Shown here piece by piece: positions 56,549 through 64,000 of a stretch of DNA of 64,000 bases. Below the pieces are notes generated by a model. The model made no database searches. It saw only the letters and a list, made by a program, of their open reading frames with translations, and was not told where the DNA came from. Position 1 is the stretch's first letter, and every line of letters begins with the position of its first letter. Position numbers and translations under genes: made by a program. Location of the stretch: the NCBI RefSeq assembly GCF_025420585.1, contig NZ_JAOEGB010000021.1, positions 62,001 to 126,000 on the forward strand, given 5' to 3'. The DNA is from Planotetraspora sp. A-T 1434 (GTDB lineage: Bacteria; Actinomycetota; Actinomycetes; Streptosporangiales; Streptosporangiaceae).

Positions 56549-58138
56549 TCAGCGCCGTCGCCGCCGGGCGGTGCCGAAGATGGACCGGGTGATCTCCCGC
56601 CCCAGGGCCGACGCCGTCGAGCGGGCGAACGACTTGAACTCCGGAGAGCCGAACACGCCTTCGAGGACCGACGGCCGCGGCTCGTACTGCGGGCCTTCAA
56701 CCGGCCCTTCCACCGGCCCCTCCGACGGTGGCATGCCGTACCTGTCGGGGGCCGGCTCAGGAGCCCGGCGGCCCTTGGGAGCCCGGCCGGCCTCAGGAGC
56801 GGGTGCGGCGGGTTCCGGAGGCGGCGTGAGGCGGGCGGAGAGCATCTCGTAGGCCGACTCCCGGTCGACCGCCGTGCCGTACTTGGCGAGGAGCGGCGAG
56901 GCGGCGACGATGCCGCGCATCACGTCGGGGGCCGATGGCGCCATGAGCGACTGCGGAGCCCGCAGGCGGGTCCACGCCACCGGTGTCGGCGCGCCCGTCT
57001 CCGACAGCACGGTCACGACGGCCTCGCCGATGCCGAGCTCGGTGAGCAGCTTCTCCAGGTCGTACTGCGACGTGGGGAAGGTCGAGACGGTGGCCTTCAG
57101 CGCCTTGGCGTCCTGCGGCGTGAAGGCCCGCAGCGCGTGCTGCACCCGCGCGCCGAGCTGGGCCAGCACATCGGCGGGCACGTCCTTGGGCGTCTGGGTG
57201 ACGAGGAAGACGCCCACGCCCTTCGAGCGGATCAGCCGCACGGTCTGCGTGATCGACTGCAGGAACGCCTTGGACGCCTCGTCGAACAGCAGGTGCGCCT
57301 CGTCGAAGAAGAACACGAGCACCGGCTTGTCGGGGTCGCCCACCTCGGGCAGCTCCTCGAACAGCTCGGCGAGCAGCCACATCAGGAACGTGGAGAACAG
57401 CCGCGGCCGGTCCTGTACGGCGGGCAGCTCCAGGATGGAGACGATCCCCCGGCCGTCGGGAGCGCGCCGCAGCAGGTCGCGGGTGTCGAACTGCGGCTCG
57501 CCGAAGAACGCGTCGGCCCCCTGCGCCTGCAGATTCACCAGCGCCCGCAGGATGACCCCGGCCGTCGACCTGGACAGGCCACCGACTCCCTTGAGCGCGT
57601 CGGGCGTGTCGGTCAGATACTGGATAACGGCGATCAGGTCCTTCAGGTCCAGCAGCGGCATGCCGTGCTTGTCGGCGAAGAAGAAGATCAGGCCGAGAGA
57701 GGACTCCTGCGTGTCGTTGAGCCCCAGGACCTTGGCGAGCAGGGTCGGCCCGAAGGACGTCATGGTGGCCCGCAGCGGAATGCCCTCGCCCAGCCCTCCA
57801 AGGGAGAAGAACTCGACGGCGCACGCCGTACCGGACCATGACTGGGCCACCTCGGCGGCCCGGTGGCTGACGCGGTCGGAGGGGACGCCGGGCGAGGCCA
57901 TGCCGGAGAGGTCGCCCTTGACGTCGGCCAGGAACACCGGAACGCCCTGCGCGGCGAGCTGCTCGGCCATGAGCTGGAGCGTCTTGGTCTTCCCTGTGCC
58001 GGTGGCCCCGGCGACCAGGCCGTGCCGGTTCATCATGCTCAGTGGAACGCGGATCTTGGAGGACGGGTCGGCCGTGCCGTCGTCCTTCACCAGCGCCCCG
58101 AGCTCCAGCGCCGGTCCGGCGAAGTCGTAGCCGTTCAT
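56549..58138 (-). CDS. HerA-like (DUF853) ATPase, 529 aa
   Basis: Walker A GATGTGKTKTLQLMAEQLAAQ, Walker B LVFFFDEAHLLFDEA, then sensor segment GVFLVTQTPKDVPADVLAQLG and the arginine region. This is the DUF853/HerA-like motor family whose partners include nucleases in some bacteria; none is here. The C-terminus is low-complexity (Pro/Gly). ATG 58138 overlaps the deacetylase stop by 4 nt. Confidence 0.9.
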   Translation of the reverse strand: MNGYDFAGPALELGALVKDDGTADPSSKIRVPLSMMNRHGLVAGATGTGKTKTLQLMAEQLAAQGVPVFLADVKGDLSGMASPGVPSDRVSHRAAEVAQSWSGTACAVEFFSLGGLGEGIPLRATMTSFGPTLLAKVLGLNDTQESSLGLIFFFADKHGMPLLDLKDLIAVIQYLTDTPDALKGVGGLSRSTAGVILRALVNLQAQGADAFFGEPQFDTRDLLRRAPDGRGIVSILELPAVQDRPRLFSTFLMWLLAELFEELPEVGDPDKPVLVFFFDEAHLLFDEASKAFLQSITQTVRLIRSKGVGVFLVTQTPKDVPADVLAQLGARVQHALRAFTPQDAKALKATVSTFPTSQYDLEKLLTELGIGEAVVTVLSETGAPTPVAWTRLRAPQSLMAPSAPDVMRGIVAASPLLAKYGTAVDRESAYEMLSARLTPPPEPAAPAPEAGRAPKGRRAPEPAPDRYGMPPSEGPVEGPVEGPQYEPRPSVLEGVFGSPEFKSFARSTASALGREITRSIFGTARRRRR

Positions 58139-59004
58139 CGGTTGAAATACTGCTTTCCGGGTGTGAGGCTGCCGAACAGCTCGGACACGGTCACGTAGGT
58201 GAAGCCCTTGCGGTCCAGTTCGTCGAGGAGATGCGGCACCGCGTCGACCGTCGTCGGGTGAATGTCGTGCATCAACACGATGTCGCCCGCTTTGGCCTCG
58301 GCGCAGCGTTTGGCGACGATCGCGGAGTTCCGGTCCCGCCAGTCGAGAGTGTCGACCGCCCACATGATCTGGGCCAGCCCCTCCTCGCGTGTGGCGGCCT
58401 CGACCTGCTGGTTCGTCGAGCCGTACGGCGGCCGCATCACGGTCATCCGCACGCCGGTGACCTGCTGGACGACCTCCTGGGTGCGTTGGAGCTCGCGCTT
58501 GAGGGCGTCGTTGGAGAGCCCGGCCAGCGAGGCGTGGTCCCAGGAGTGGTTGCCGACCTCGTGGCCCTCGGAGACCATCCGGCGGACGAAGTCGCGAGTC
58601 TCATCGTTGATCATCTGGCCCAGCATGAAGAACGTGGCGCGGGCGTGGTGGGCGGCCAGTATGTCGAGGAGTTTTCCCGTGTTGTCGCCCGGCCCGTCGT
58701 CGAAGGTCAGCGCCACGCATTTGAGCCTCGTGCAGTCGATCTGCCGGGCCGGCGGCGCGATCGGAAGGCGGGGGCCCGGCCACCCGTGCTGCGCGGCGGT
58801 CAGCCGCCCGCCGACGACGGCCGCCTCGAACCTCCTCGCGAGTTGCCTCCGGATCGTCTCCTTGCCCGCCGTCTGCTCGGAAATGTCCCTTCTCGCCCGC
58901 AGCGGATCATGCGACGGCGACGATCCGGCCGGGAGGGCCACCGAACTCGCCTGACCACACCCCGCGACCAGCAACAGCGACAGCAGCGCCGACCCGATCC
59001 GCAT
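58135..59004 (-). CDS. Polysaccharide deacetylase lipoprotein (NodB), 289 aa
   Basis: Signal peptide with lipobox LLVAGC, then a short linker and the NodB domain: motif 1 TFDDGP, motif 2 HSWDH, motif 3 RPPYG, then DTLDWRD and LMHDIH. Removes acetyl groups from peptidoglycan or another envelope glycan. ATG 59004. Coupled to the HerA-like gene downstream. Confidence 0.92.
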   Translation of the reverse strand: MRIGSALLSLLLVAGCGQASSVALPAGSSPSHDPLRARRDISEQTAGKETIRRQLARRFEAAVVGGRLTAAQHGWPGPRLPIAPPARQIDCTRLKCVALTFDDGPGDNTGKLLDILAAHHARATFFMLGQMINDETRDFVRRMVSEGHEVGNHSWDHASLAGLSNDALKRELQRTQEVVQQVTGVRMTVMRPPYGSTNQQVEAATREEGLAQIMWAVDTLDWRDRNSAIVAKRCAEAKAGDIVLMHDIHPTTVDAVPHLLDELDRKGFTYVTVSELFGSLTPGKQYFNR

Positions 59005-59037
59005 ACGTCCCCCCGGAGCAGGCGGGGGGCATGAACG

Positions 59038-59343
59038 CTACGGATACTCCTCGGCCCTTTCCCCCCGCAGAACCTTGGCCAGGTCCTCCCACCAGGGCGG
59101 CACGTCTGCCTTGAGCTCGGCATGTCTACGCGCTACCCGGATGGCGCATCCACCCGGGTCCGTACCCAGGTGCCGGCATTTCACGGCACCTTCGCGCCAA
59201 CGGTAAAACCCCTCCCGGAAGCTCACCACCAGGCCGATCCAGACCGAGAGGGTGGCGTCGTCGCCGATCTCGTAGGCGTCGTGAACCCCGAGCGCGGCGA
59301 GCTCCGCGTGCAGCTTCTCCAAGGCGGCGCCCGACTCACTCAC
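59038..59343 (-). CDS. Hypothetical acidic protein, 101 aa
   Basis: Small alpha/beta protein with LHAELAALGVHDAYEIGDDATLSVWIGLVV, a W-rich middle (REGFYRWREGAVKCRHL) and a C-terminus with VPPWWEDLAKVLRGE. Same strand as and 33 nt upstream of the deacetylase, so possibly in its operon. No function known. Confidence 0.6.
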   Translation of the reverse strand: MSESGAALEKLHAELAALGVHDAYEIGDDATLSVWIGLVVSFREGFYRWREGAVKCRHLGTDPGGCAIRVARRHAELKADVPPWWEDLAKVLRGERAEEYP

Positions 59344-59669
59344 CCGCCACCACCCGCCGCCGCGAAGACGCGGTTTGCTGCCGAAGAGACCAGCACAAAA
59401 AGGGATGTACCCAACCTTGGTCCGCCCCTCGCACGTTCATTTAGTAATGATGGGGCTCCAATGCGTGACGGCGCAGGCTTACTCATGAGTCAGGACGGTG
59501 ACAATCGCACACCCACAGTCGCGGAGACCTGCCGGTGCCCACCAATGCACTTCAGCACTATCTTGCGAGGAACCCTGGGCGTTTACGCCCGGGTGGAATC
59601 GCTTCCTGGTCTGCGGGTATGTTGCTGTCCCAGGTACGACTCCTTCAATGATTTGGTAAAACTTGCAGC
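59344..59669. other. Intergenic region with the left end of the TnpB element
   Basis: No gene seen. CCTGGGCG/CGCCCGGG (59574-59593, TTTA loop) is a hairpin of the kind found at IS605 left ends, 77 nt before the tnpB start. Confidence 0.5.
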
Positions 59670-60543
59670 GTGAAGTTGGTTGTGCAGGTTCGGCTGTTCC
59701 CCACGCCCGCCCAAGAGGCGGCACTGGCCGACACACTGCGCCTGTGCAACGAGGCCGCCAACCTGGTCTCCCAGATCGCCTGGGACTCCACGGTGTTCCG
59801 TAACTACGCGAATCGGATCTGGTCCACCGGGACGGCAGGTGGCTGCTGATCACCACCTGCGACATCCCCGACACCGACGCCACCGAGCCGGACGGGTTCC
59901 TCGGCGTGGACCTCGGTATCGCGAACATCGCCACCACCAGCGACAGAACCACCTACGCCGGCATGCACCTCAACGCCGTCCGGCACCGTAACCGGGAACT
60001 GCGCCGCAGACTGCAGGCCAAGGCCACCAAGTCCGCCAAGCGGCTGCTCAAGGCTCGCCGCCGCAGGGAAGCCCGGTTCGCCCGGGATGTCAACCACGTC
60101 ATCAGCACGAGCATCGTGACCGAGGCTGCACGCACCGGACGCGGTATCGCCCTGGAAGATCTCACGGGCATCCGTAACCGGGTACGGCTCCGCAAGCCCC
60201 AGCGGGTCACCTTGCACTCCTGGTCGTTCCACCAGCTCGGCCAGTTCGTGGCCTACAAGGCGCGCCGCGCCGGGGTGGCTGTGGTCCATGTCGACCCCTC
60301 CTATACCCCCAGGGGTGCAGCGCTTGCGGGCACATCGACAAGCGCAACCGGCCCGACCAGAAAACCTTCGTCTGTACGTCGTGCGGCTTCGCTGAGCACG
60401 CCGACGTCAACGCAGCCCGCAACATCGCCTCGCGCGGTGTCGTGGGCTGGGCTGTGGTCAACCAGCCGAACGCGGGCCTGACACCTGGTCCCCAACCAGG
60501 GACGATGAGCTGCAAGCTCCGGCCTTCAGGCCAGAGTCGTTGA
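59670..60543 (+). pseudogene. IS200/IS605-type TnpB, internally deleted and frameshifted
   Basis: GTG 59670 opens VKLVVQVRLFPTPAQEAALADT, the TnpB N-terminus. At about 59815 roughly 100 residues are missing and the frame changes to DGRWLLITTCDIPDTDATEPDG. The RuvC part has D (GVDLGIANIATTSD) and E (ALEDLTGIRNRVR). Near 60315 a one-base loss shifts the frame; the correct zinc-finger frame then reads CSACGHIDKRNRPDQKTFVC, T-SCGFAEHADVNAARN (with the last RuvC Asp). Dead as a nuclease. No tnpA. Confidence 0.85.
60517..60543 (+). mobile_element. Right end of the TnpB element
   Basis: CTCCGGCCTTCAGGCCAGAG forms an imperfect hairpin at the 3' end of tnpB, where the right end and the guide-RNA scaffold of such elements lie. 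The exact boundary cannot be fixed without an empty site. Confidence 0.5.
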
Positions 60544-60580
60544 CTCACTTTCGGCATCTTGCTTCGGGGAGGTCTGCCCG

Positions 60581-61417
60581 GTGACGGCGGTGGCACTGGC
60601 TACGGCGTGCGCGGTGATATTCGGAACGGCCGACTTCTTCGGAGGGCTGGCCACCAGGCGCTCCCGCGTGCTGGCCGTGGTCGTGCTCTCGCAACTGGGC
60701 GGCGTGCTGCTGATCGCCGCCTTGATCCCCTTCCTGCCGGGCAGGCCGAGCACCGCGGCCCTGCTGTGGGGGATGGCCTCCGGAGTGGCGGGAGCCGCCG
60801 GCATCGTACTGTTCTACCGGGGTCTGGCCACCGGCATGATGTCGGTGGTCGCGCCGACCACGGCCGCCGCCTCGATGGCGGTGCCGGTGATTTTCGGCCT
60901 GGTCACGGGTGAGCGTCCGTCGGTCGTGGCGCTCGCCGGGGTCGCGCTCGGCCTGCTCGCGGTGGTGCTCGTCAGCCGGAGTCCGGGCGGCGCGGCGTCC
61001 GGCGCCAGGCTCGGCCCCCTCGCGAACGCCCTCGCCTCTGGCGCCGGCTTCGGCGGGTTCTTCATCCTCCTCAAGCTCTCCCCGGCCGACGCGGGCGGCT
61101 GGCCGCTCCTCGGAGCCCGGATCGCCTCGATCACGCTCGTCGTGCTGCTCGCGTTCGTCACGAGGCGAAATCTGCGGCCGATTCCGGGGACGCTGAAGGT
61201 CACCGTCGCCGCCGGTGTGCTGGACATGGGAGCGAACGTCCTCTATCTCCTCGCCGCCCAGCGCGGCATGCTCAGCCTCGTCGCGGTGCTCGTGTCGCTC
61301 TATCCGGCCAGCACGCTGCTGCTGGCGCGATATGTGCTCGGCGAGCGGCTGAGCCCGGTGCAGATCACCGGTGTCGGCTTCGCCCTCGGCGCGGTCGCCC
61401 TCATCGCCAGAGCCTGA
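60581..61417 (+). CDS. EamA/DMT-superfamily transporter, 278 aa
   Basis: Ten helices with the twofold EamA repeat (AVIFGTADFFGGLATRR; LYPASTLLLARYVLGERLSPVQITG). Exports or imports a small metabolite. GTG 60581 with GGGGAGG 8 nt upstream. It begins only 37 nt after the TnpB remnant, so the element may have inserted into or near its promoter. Confidence 0.88.
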   Translation: MTAVALATACAVIFGTADFFGGLATRRSRVLAVVVLSQLGGVLLIAALIPFLPGRPSTAALLWGMASGVAGAAGIVLFYRGLATGMMSVVAPTTAAASMAVPVIFGLVTGERPSVVALAGVALGLLAVVLVSRSPGGAASGARLGPLANALASGAGFGGFFILLKLSPADAGGWPLLGARIASITLVVLLAFVTRRNLRPIPGTLKVTVAAGVLDMGANVLYLLAAQRGMLSLVAVLVSLYPASTLLLARYVLGERLSPVQITGVGFALGAVALIARA

Positions 61418-61446
61418 CCGGCCCTCGCGAATGAGCCCTGAAATGG

Positions 61447-61483
61447 CCGGTACGGCTGCCGCGCGGCGCGGCAGCCGTACCGG
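61447..61483. terminator. Hairpin terminator between convergent genes
   Basis: CCGGTACGGCTGCCGCG pairs perfectly over 17 bp with CGCGGCAGCCGTACCGG around a 3-nt loop. Confidence 0.75.
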
Positions 61484-61569
61484 GGATCAGGTGTGAGGCT
61501 GGTGAAGATCTGTCAGGCGGCGAAGGTCCGTGAGGCGGCTCAGGCAAGCTCAAGCGGGCTCAAGCGGGC

Positions 61570-62166
61570 TCAAGCGGCGAAGGCTGCCACCGGGACGCGC
61601 ACCATGCCCTCTTCGCGAGCATAGTCCTCGAGCATCCCGCGGAGCTGGCGGCGGCCACGGTGGAGGCGGGACATGACCGTGCCGATGGGGGTGCCCATCC
61701 GATCGGCGATCTCCTTGTAGGCGAACCCCTCGACGTCCGCCAGGTAGACGGCCACGCGGAACTCCTCGGGCAGGGCACGCAGGGCGTTCATCACCACGGT
61801 GTCCGGGAGCTGGTCCAGCGCCTCGGTCTCCGCCGACCTGAGGCCGGTCGACATGTGCGACTCCGCCGCGGCGAGCTGCCAGTCCTCGATGTCCTCGGCA
61901 GCCGAGAGCTTCGGCGAGCGCTGCTTCTTCCGGTAGTCGTTGATGAAGTTGTTGGTCAGAATCCGGTGCAGCCATGCCTTGAGGTTCGTGCCCTCGCGGA
62001 ACTGGTGGTAGGACGTGAACGCCTTGGCCACGGTCTCCTGGACCAGGTCCTCCGCGTCGGCGGGGTTCCGGGTGAGTCGCATGGCGGACGCGTAGAGCTG
62101 GCTGGTCACCGGCACGACATCGCGCTCGAACCACGCCTGTCGCTGCTCGTCAGTCATCGAGATCAT
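61570..62166 (-). CDS. ECF sigma factor, SigR/SigH type, 198 aa
   Basis: Region 2: [51 protein letters not shown]. Region 4: [43 protein letters not shown]. These match the disulfide-stress SigR/SigH group. ATG 62166 with GGGGATGAG upstream; 62157 is an alternative. Usually an anti-sigma gene (rsrA) follows directly, but here the next feature is a terminator and a convergent gene. A 3x GGCTCAAGC repeat lies at the gene end. Confidence 0.88.
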   Translation of the reverse strand: MISMTDEQRQAWFERDVVPVTSQLYASAMRLTRNPADAEDLVQETVAKAFTSYHQFREGTNLKAWLHRILTNNFINDYRKKQRSPKLSAAEDIEDWQLAAAESHMSTGLRSAETEALDQLPDTVVMNALRALPEEFRVAVYLADVEGFAYKEIADRMGTPIGTVMSRLHRGRRQLRGMLEDYAREEGMVRVPVAAFAA

Positions 62167-62428
62167 CTCATCCCCCTACAGAACTTCTCCCCCGTTACCC
62201 CTACGGCGTGGACCCATGCGGATACAGCCGTTCATTCTTGCCTCAAGGACATCGTCCCAGGCGAGTCGTAAGCGCGATGTTAAATGTTTTCCCTGGTCAG
62301 CGAGGGTCGCATAGCACAGCGGGCCGACGCGGGCAGGTCACGCGCAGGCCGGGCAAGTCTCAGTAGCGTAACACTCTAGCCTCAATCGCAGGTAAAGTGT
62401 GGCAAACGTCACTCGATAGAGTATTGGC

Positions 62429-63499
62429 ATGAAATACGTGGACCGGCACGACCCGGTAACGAGGGCGTGGACGGCCGACGCCATCCGGGCCGTGGAAGCC
62501 GACGCGAACCGTAGTTGCGACACCCACCTGCATGTCTTCCCACTCCCCTCGCACTGGGGCGTTGACCTCTACCTGAAAGACGAGTCGGTCCACCCCACCG
62601 GTTCACTCAAGCACCGCCTCGCCCGATCCCTTTTCCTGTACGGCCTGGCCAACGGGTGGATCGGGCCCACGACGACGATCATCGAGGCGTCCAGCGGCTC
62701 GACGGCGGTCAGCGAGGCCTACTTCGCCCGGCTCCTCGGCCTGCCGTTCATCGCCGTGATCCCGGCCACCACGTCGCCGGAGAAGCGGGAGATCATCGAG
62801 TTCTACGGCGGCAAGTGCCATCTCGTGGACGACCCCGGGACGATCTACGCGGAGTCCCACCGGCTGGCCGCCGAGACCGGCGGGCACTACATGGACCAGT
62901 TCACCTACGCCGAGCGGGCCACGGACTGGCGCGGGAACAACAACATCGCCGAGAGCATCTTCCAGCAGATGTCCCTGGAGCGGCATCCGGAGCCGTCCTG
63001 GATCGTGGTCGGGGCGGGCACCGGGGGCACGTCCGCGACGATCGGCCGCTACATCCGGTACCGCCGCCACCAGACCCGGCTCTGCGTCGCGGACCCGGAG
63101 GGCTCGGCGTTCTACCCCTCCTGGGAGTCCGGGGACGAGCACCCCGGGTCGGGCTCCCGGATCGAGGGCATCGGACGGCCGCGGGTGGAGCCGTCGTTCC
63201 TCCCCACGGTGATCGACCGGATGACCCAGGTGCCCGACGCCCTGTCGATCGCCGCTATGCACTGGGTGCGGGAGGCCACCCGCCGTGACGTGGGCGGCTC
63301 CACCGGCACCAACATGGCGGCGGCCGTACAGATCATCAAGGAGATGCGGGCGAACGGCGAGCGCGGGAGCGTGGTCACGCTGATCTGCGACGGCGGCGAG
63401 CGCTACCGGGACACCTACGGCAGCGCCACGTGGCTCGCCGAGAAGGGGATCGACATCACCCCCCACCTCGCCGAGCTCCACCAGTTCCTCCTGACCTGA
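62429..63499 (+). CDS. PLP-dependent cysteine synthase-fold enzyme (Cds1-like), 356 aa
   Basis: PLP Lys in [51 protein letters not shown]. This is the cysteine synthase/CBS fold. The sequence is closest in appearance to actinobacterial Cds1-type cysteine desulfhydrases. It would make or break cysteine. ATG 62429; weak ribosome site. Divergent from the SigR-type gene; thiol stress is a plausible link. Confidence 0.85.
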   Translation: MKYVDRHDPVTRAWTADAIRAVEADANRSCDTHLHVFPLPSHWGVDLYLKDESVHPTGSLKHRLARSLFLYGLANGWIGPTTTIIEASSGSTAVSEAYFARLLGLPFIAVIPATTSPEKREIIEFYGGKCHLVDDPGTIYAESHRLAAETGGHYMDQFTYAERATDWRGNNNIAESIFQQMSLERHPEPSWIVVGAGTGGTSATIGRYIRYRRHQTRLCVADPEGSAFYPSWESGDEHPGSGSRIEGIGRPRVEPSFLPTVIDRMTQVPDALSIAAMHWVREATRRDVGGSTGTNMAAAVQIIKEMRANGERGSVVTLICDGGERYRDTYGSATWLAEKGIDITPHLAELHQFLLT

Positions 63500-63523
63500 A
63501 CAGAGCCCCGCCACCGCCCTTGT

Positions 63524-63924
63524 GGGTGATCATGCACACCTTCCCGGGACGGCCTTCCGGCCCGTCCCCCTTCCGCGCGTGATCATGCATACCTTCCCGG
63601 AAAGAACTTCTCGCCTCGCCATCCTCCGCGCGTGATCATGCACACGTTCCCGGGAGGGCCTTCTGGCCAGGCCACCTTCCGCGCGTGATCATGCGCGAGT
63701 TCCCGGTGGCCAGGTATCCGCAGACGATGGAGGGTGCGGAAACCTCCGCATGATCACGACCGAGGTCTGGCCTGCTCAGGCCGCACGTCCGGGAACCTGT
63801 GCATGATCACGACCGAGGTTCGGCCTGCTCAGGCGGGGAGTGCGGGAACTCGTGCATGATCACGCGAGGCGTCCCGGCTGCTCAGGCCAGGTGCCCGGGA
63901 ACCTGTGCATGATCACGGCGAGCG
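63524..63924. repeat. 53-bp-phased repeat array, 4 rightward + 4 leftward copies
   Basis: Cores at 63527, 63580, 63633 and 63686 (rightward) and 63751, 63804, 63857 and 63910 (leftward). All six same-orientation steps are exactly 53 bp; the central gap is 65. The best-preserved cluster. Confidence 0.97.
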
Positions 63925-64000
63925 GGTGAGGGCGACGCCGAAGATCATGGCCAGGTCGTCGAGGATCGCGTGAGCGCCCTGGATCCCCACGGCGGTCATC
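63913..64000 (-). CDS. Partial gene at the right edge, C-terminal 28 codons
   Basis: The minus strand reads MTAVGIQGAHAILDDLAMIF, then GVALTRSP and a stop. The TGA is inside the last repeat core (TGATCA). If real, the gene extends beyond the window and has taken its stop from the repeat. Too little is visible to name a family. Confidence 0.35.
   Translation of the reverse strand, partial: MTAVGIQGAHAILDDLAMIFGVALTRSP

Noticed and set aside
63524-63924. CRISPR array
   Set aside because: The regular 53-bp spacing resembles one, but the repeats are degenerate, the orientation flips in the middle, neighbouring 'spacers' are similar to each other, and no cas gene is present.

Overview
The window is about 70% G+C and reads as the chromosome of a filamentous or soil actinomycete. 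The GT4/SGNH cluster, SWIM/DUF6493 pair, MsiK-type sugar ABC operon without its own ATPase, many LacI-type regulators, GTG starts, ATGA operon overlaps and secreted hydrolases fit Streptosporangiales (for example Nonomuraea or Streptosporangium relatives). That placement is an inference from gene content, not a search result. No prophage, plasmid functions or large biosynthetic cluster is visible.

Layout. 0-6 kb is a decayed region: the end of a YraQ-type permease, a glycosyltransferase/SGNH-hydrolase/glycosyltransferase cluster broken by an internal deletion and frameshifts, kptA, and a HigBA-type module whose toxin is frameshifted. 6-14 kb holds a DUF6493/SWIM pair, a secreted GH18 chitinase, tRNA-Lys(CTT), a small secreted protein and two candidate structured RNAs. 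14-19 kb has OsmC, a two-component system and, divergently, a flavin electron-transfer set (ferric-reductase-like protein, FMN-binding protein, ApbE). 19-27 kb carries an oxidoreductase, a holin-like membrane protein, a LacI regulator facing an amidohydrolase/cysteine dioxygenase operon, an antitoxin/PIN pair, Uma2, a FhuF-like protein and a CynX-type MFS protein. 27-35 kb is a sugar-uptake regulon: a LacI regulator and a binding-protein/permease operon share the operator TGACAACGTTGTCA. An ABC exporter and a HAD phosphatase follow. 35-51 kb has truncated genes around a repeat array, LysR/MFS, a methyltransferase, TetR/GH1 beta-glucosidase, a large M14 carboxypeptidase, aldehyde dehydrogenase, a hydrolase and an Nramp-like operon. 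51-64 kb has typA, a Cu/Zn-SOD-like protein, two minisatellites, a HerA-like ATPase/deacetylase pair, a decayed TnpB element, a DMT transporter, a SigR-type sigma factor without a neighbouring anti-sigma gene, and a cysteine-synthase-fold PLP enzyme.

The most unusual signal is an intergenic repeat family. At least 28 copies of a block with core CGTGATCATGCAC occur in six clusters (27.1, 35.1, 46.5, 49.2, 54.5 and 63.5 kb). Cores in the same orientation are 52-53 bp apart, close to five turns of B-DNA. In the three large clusters the left copies point right and the right copies point left, so each cluster is a long imperfect inverted repeat. Two clusters lie against truncated gene fragments, and one copy supplies the apparent stop codon of the partial gene at the right edge.
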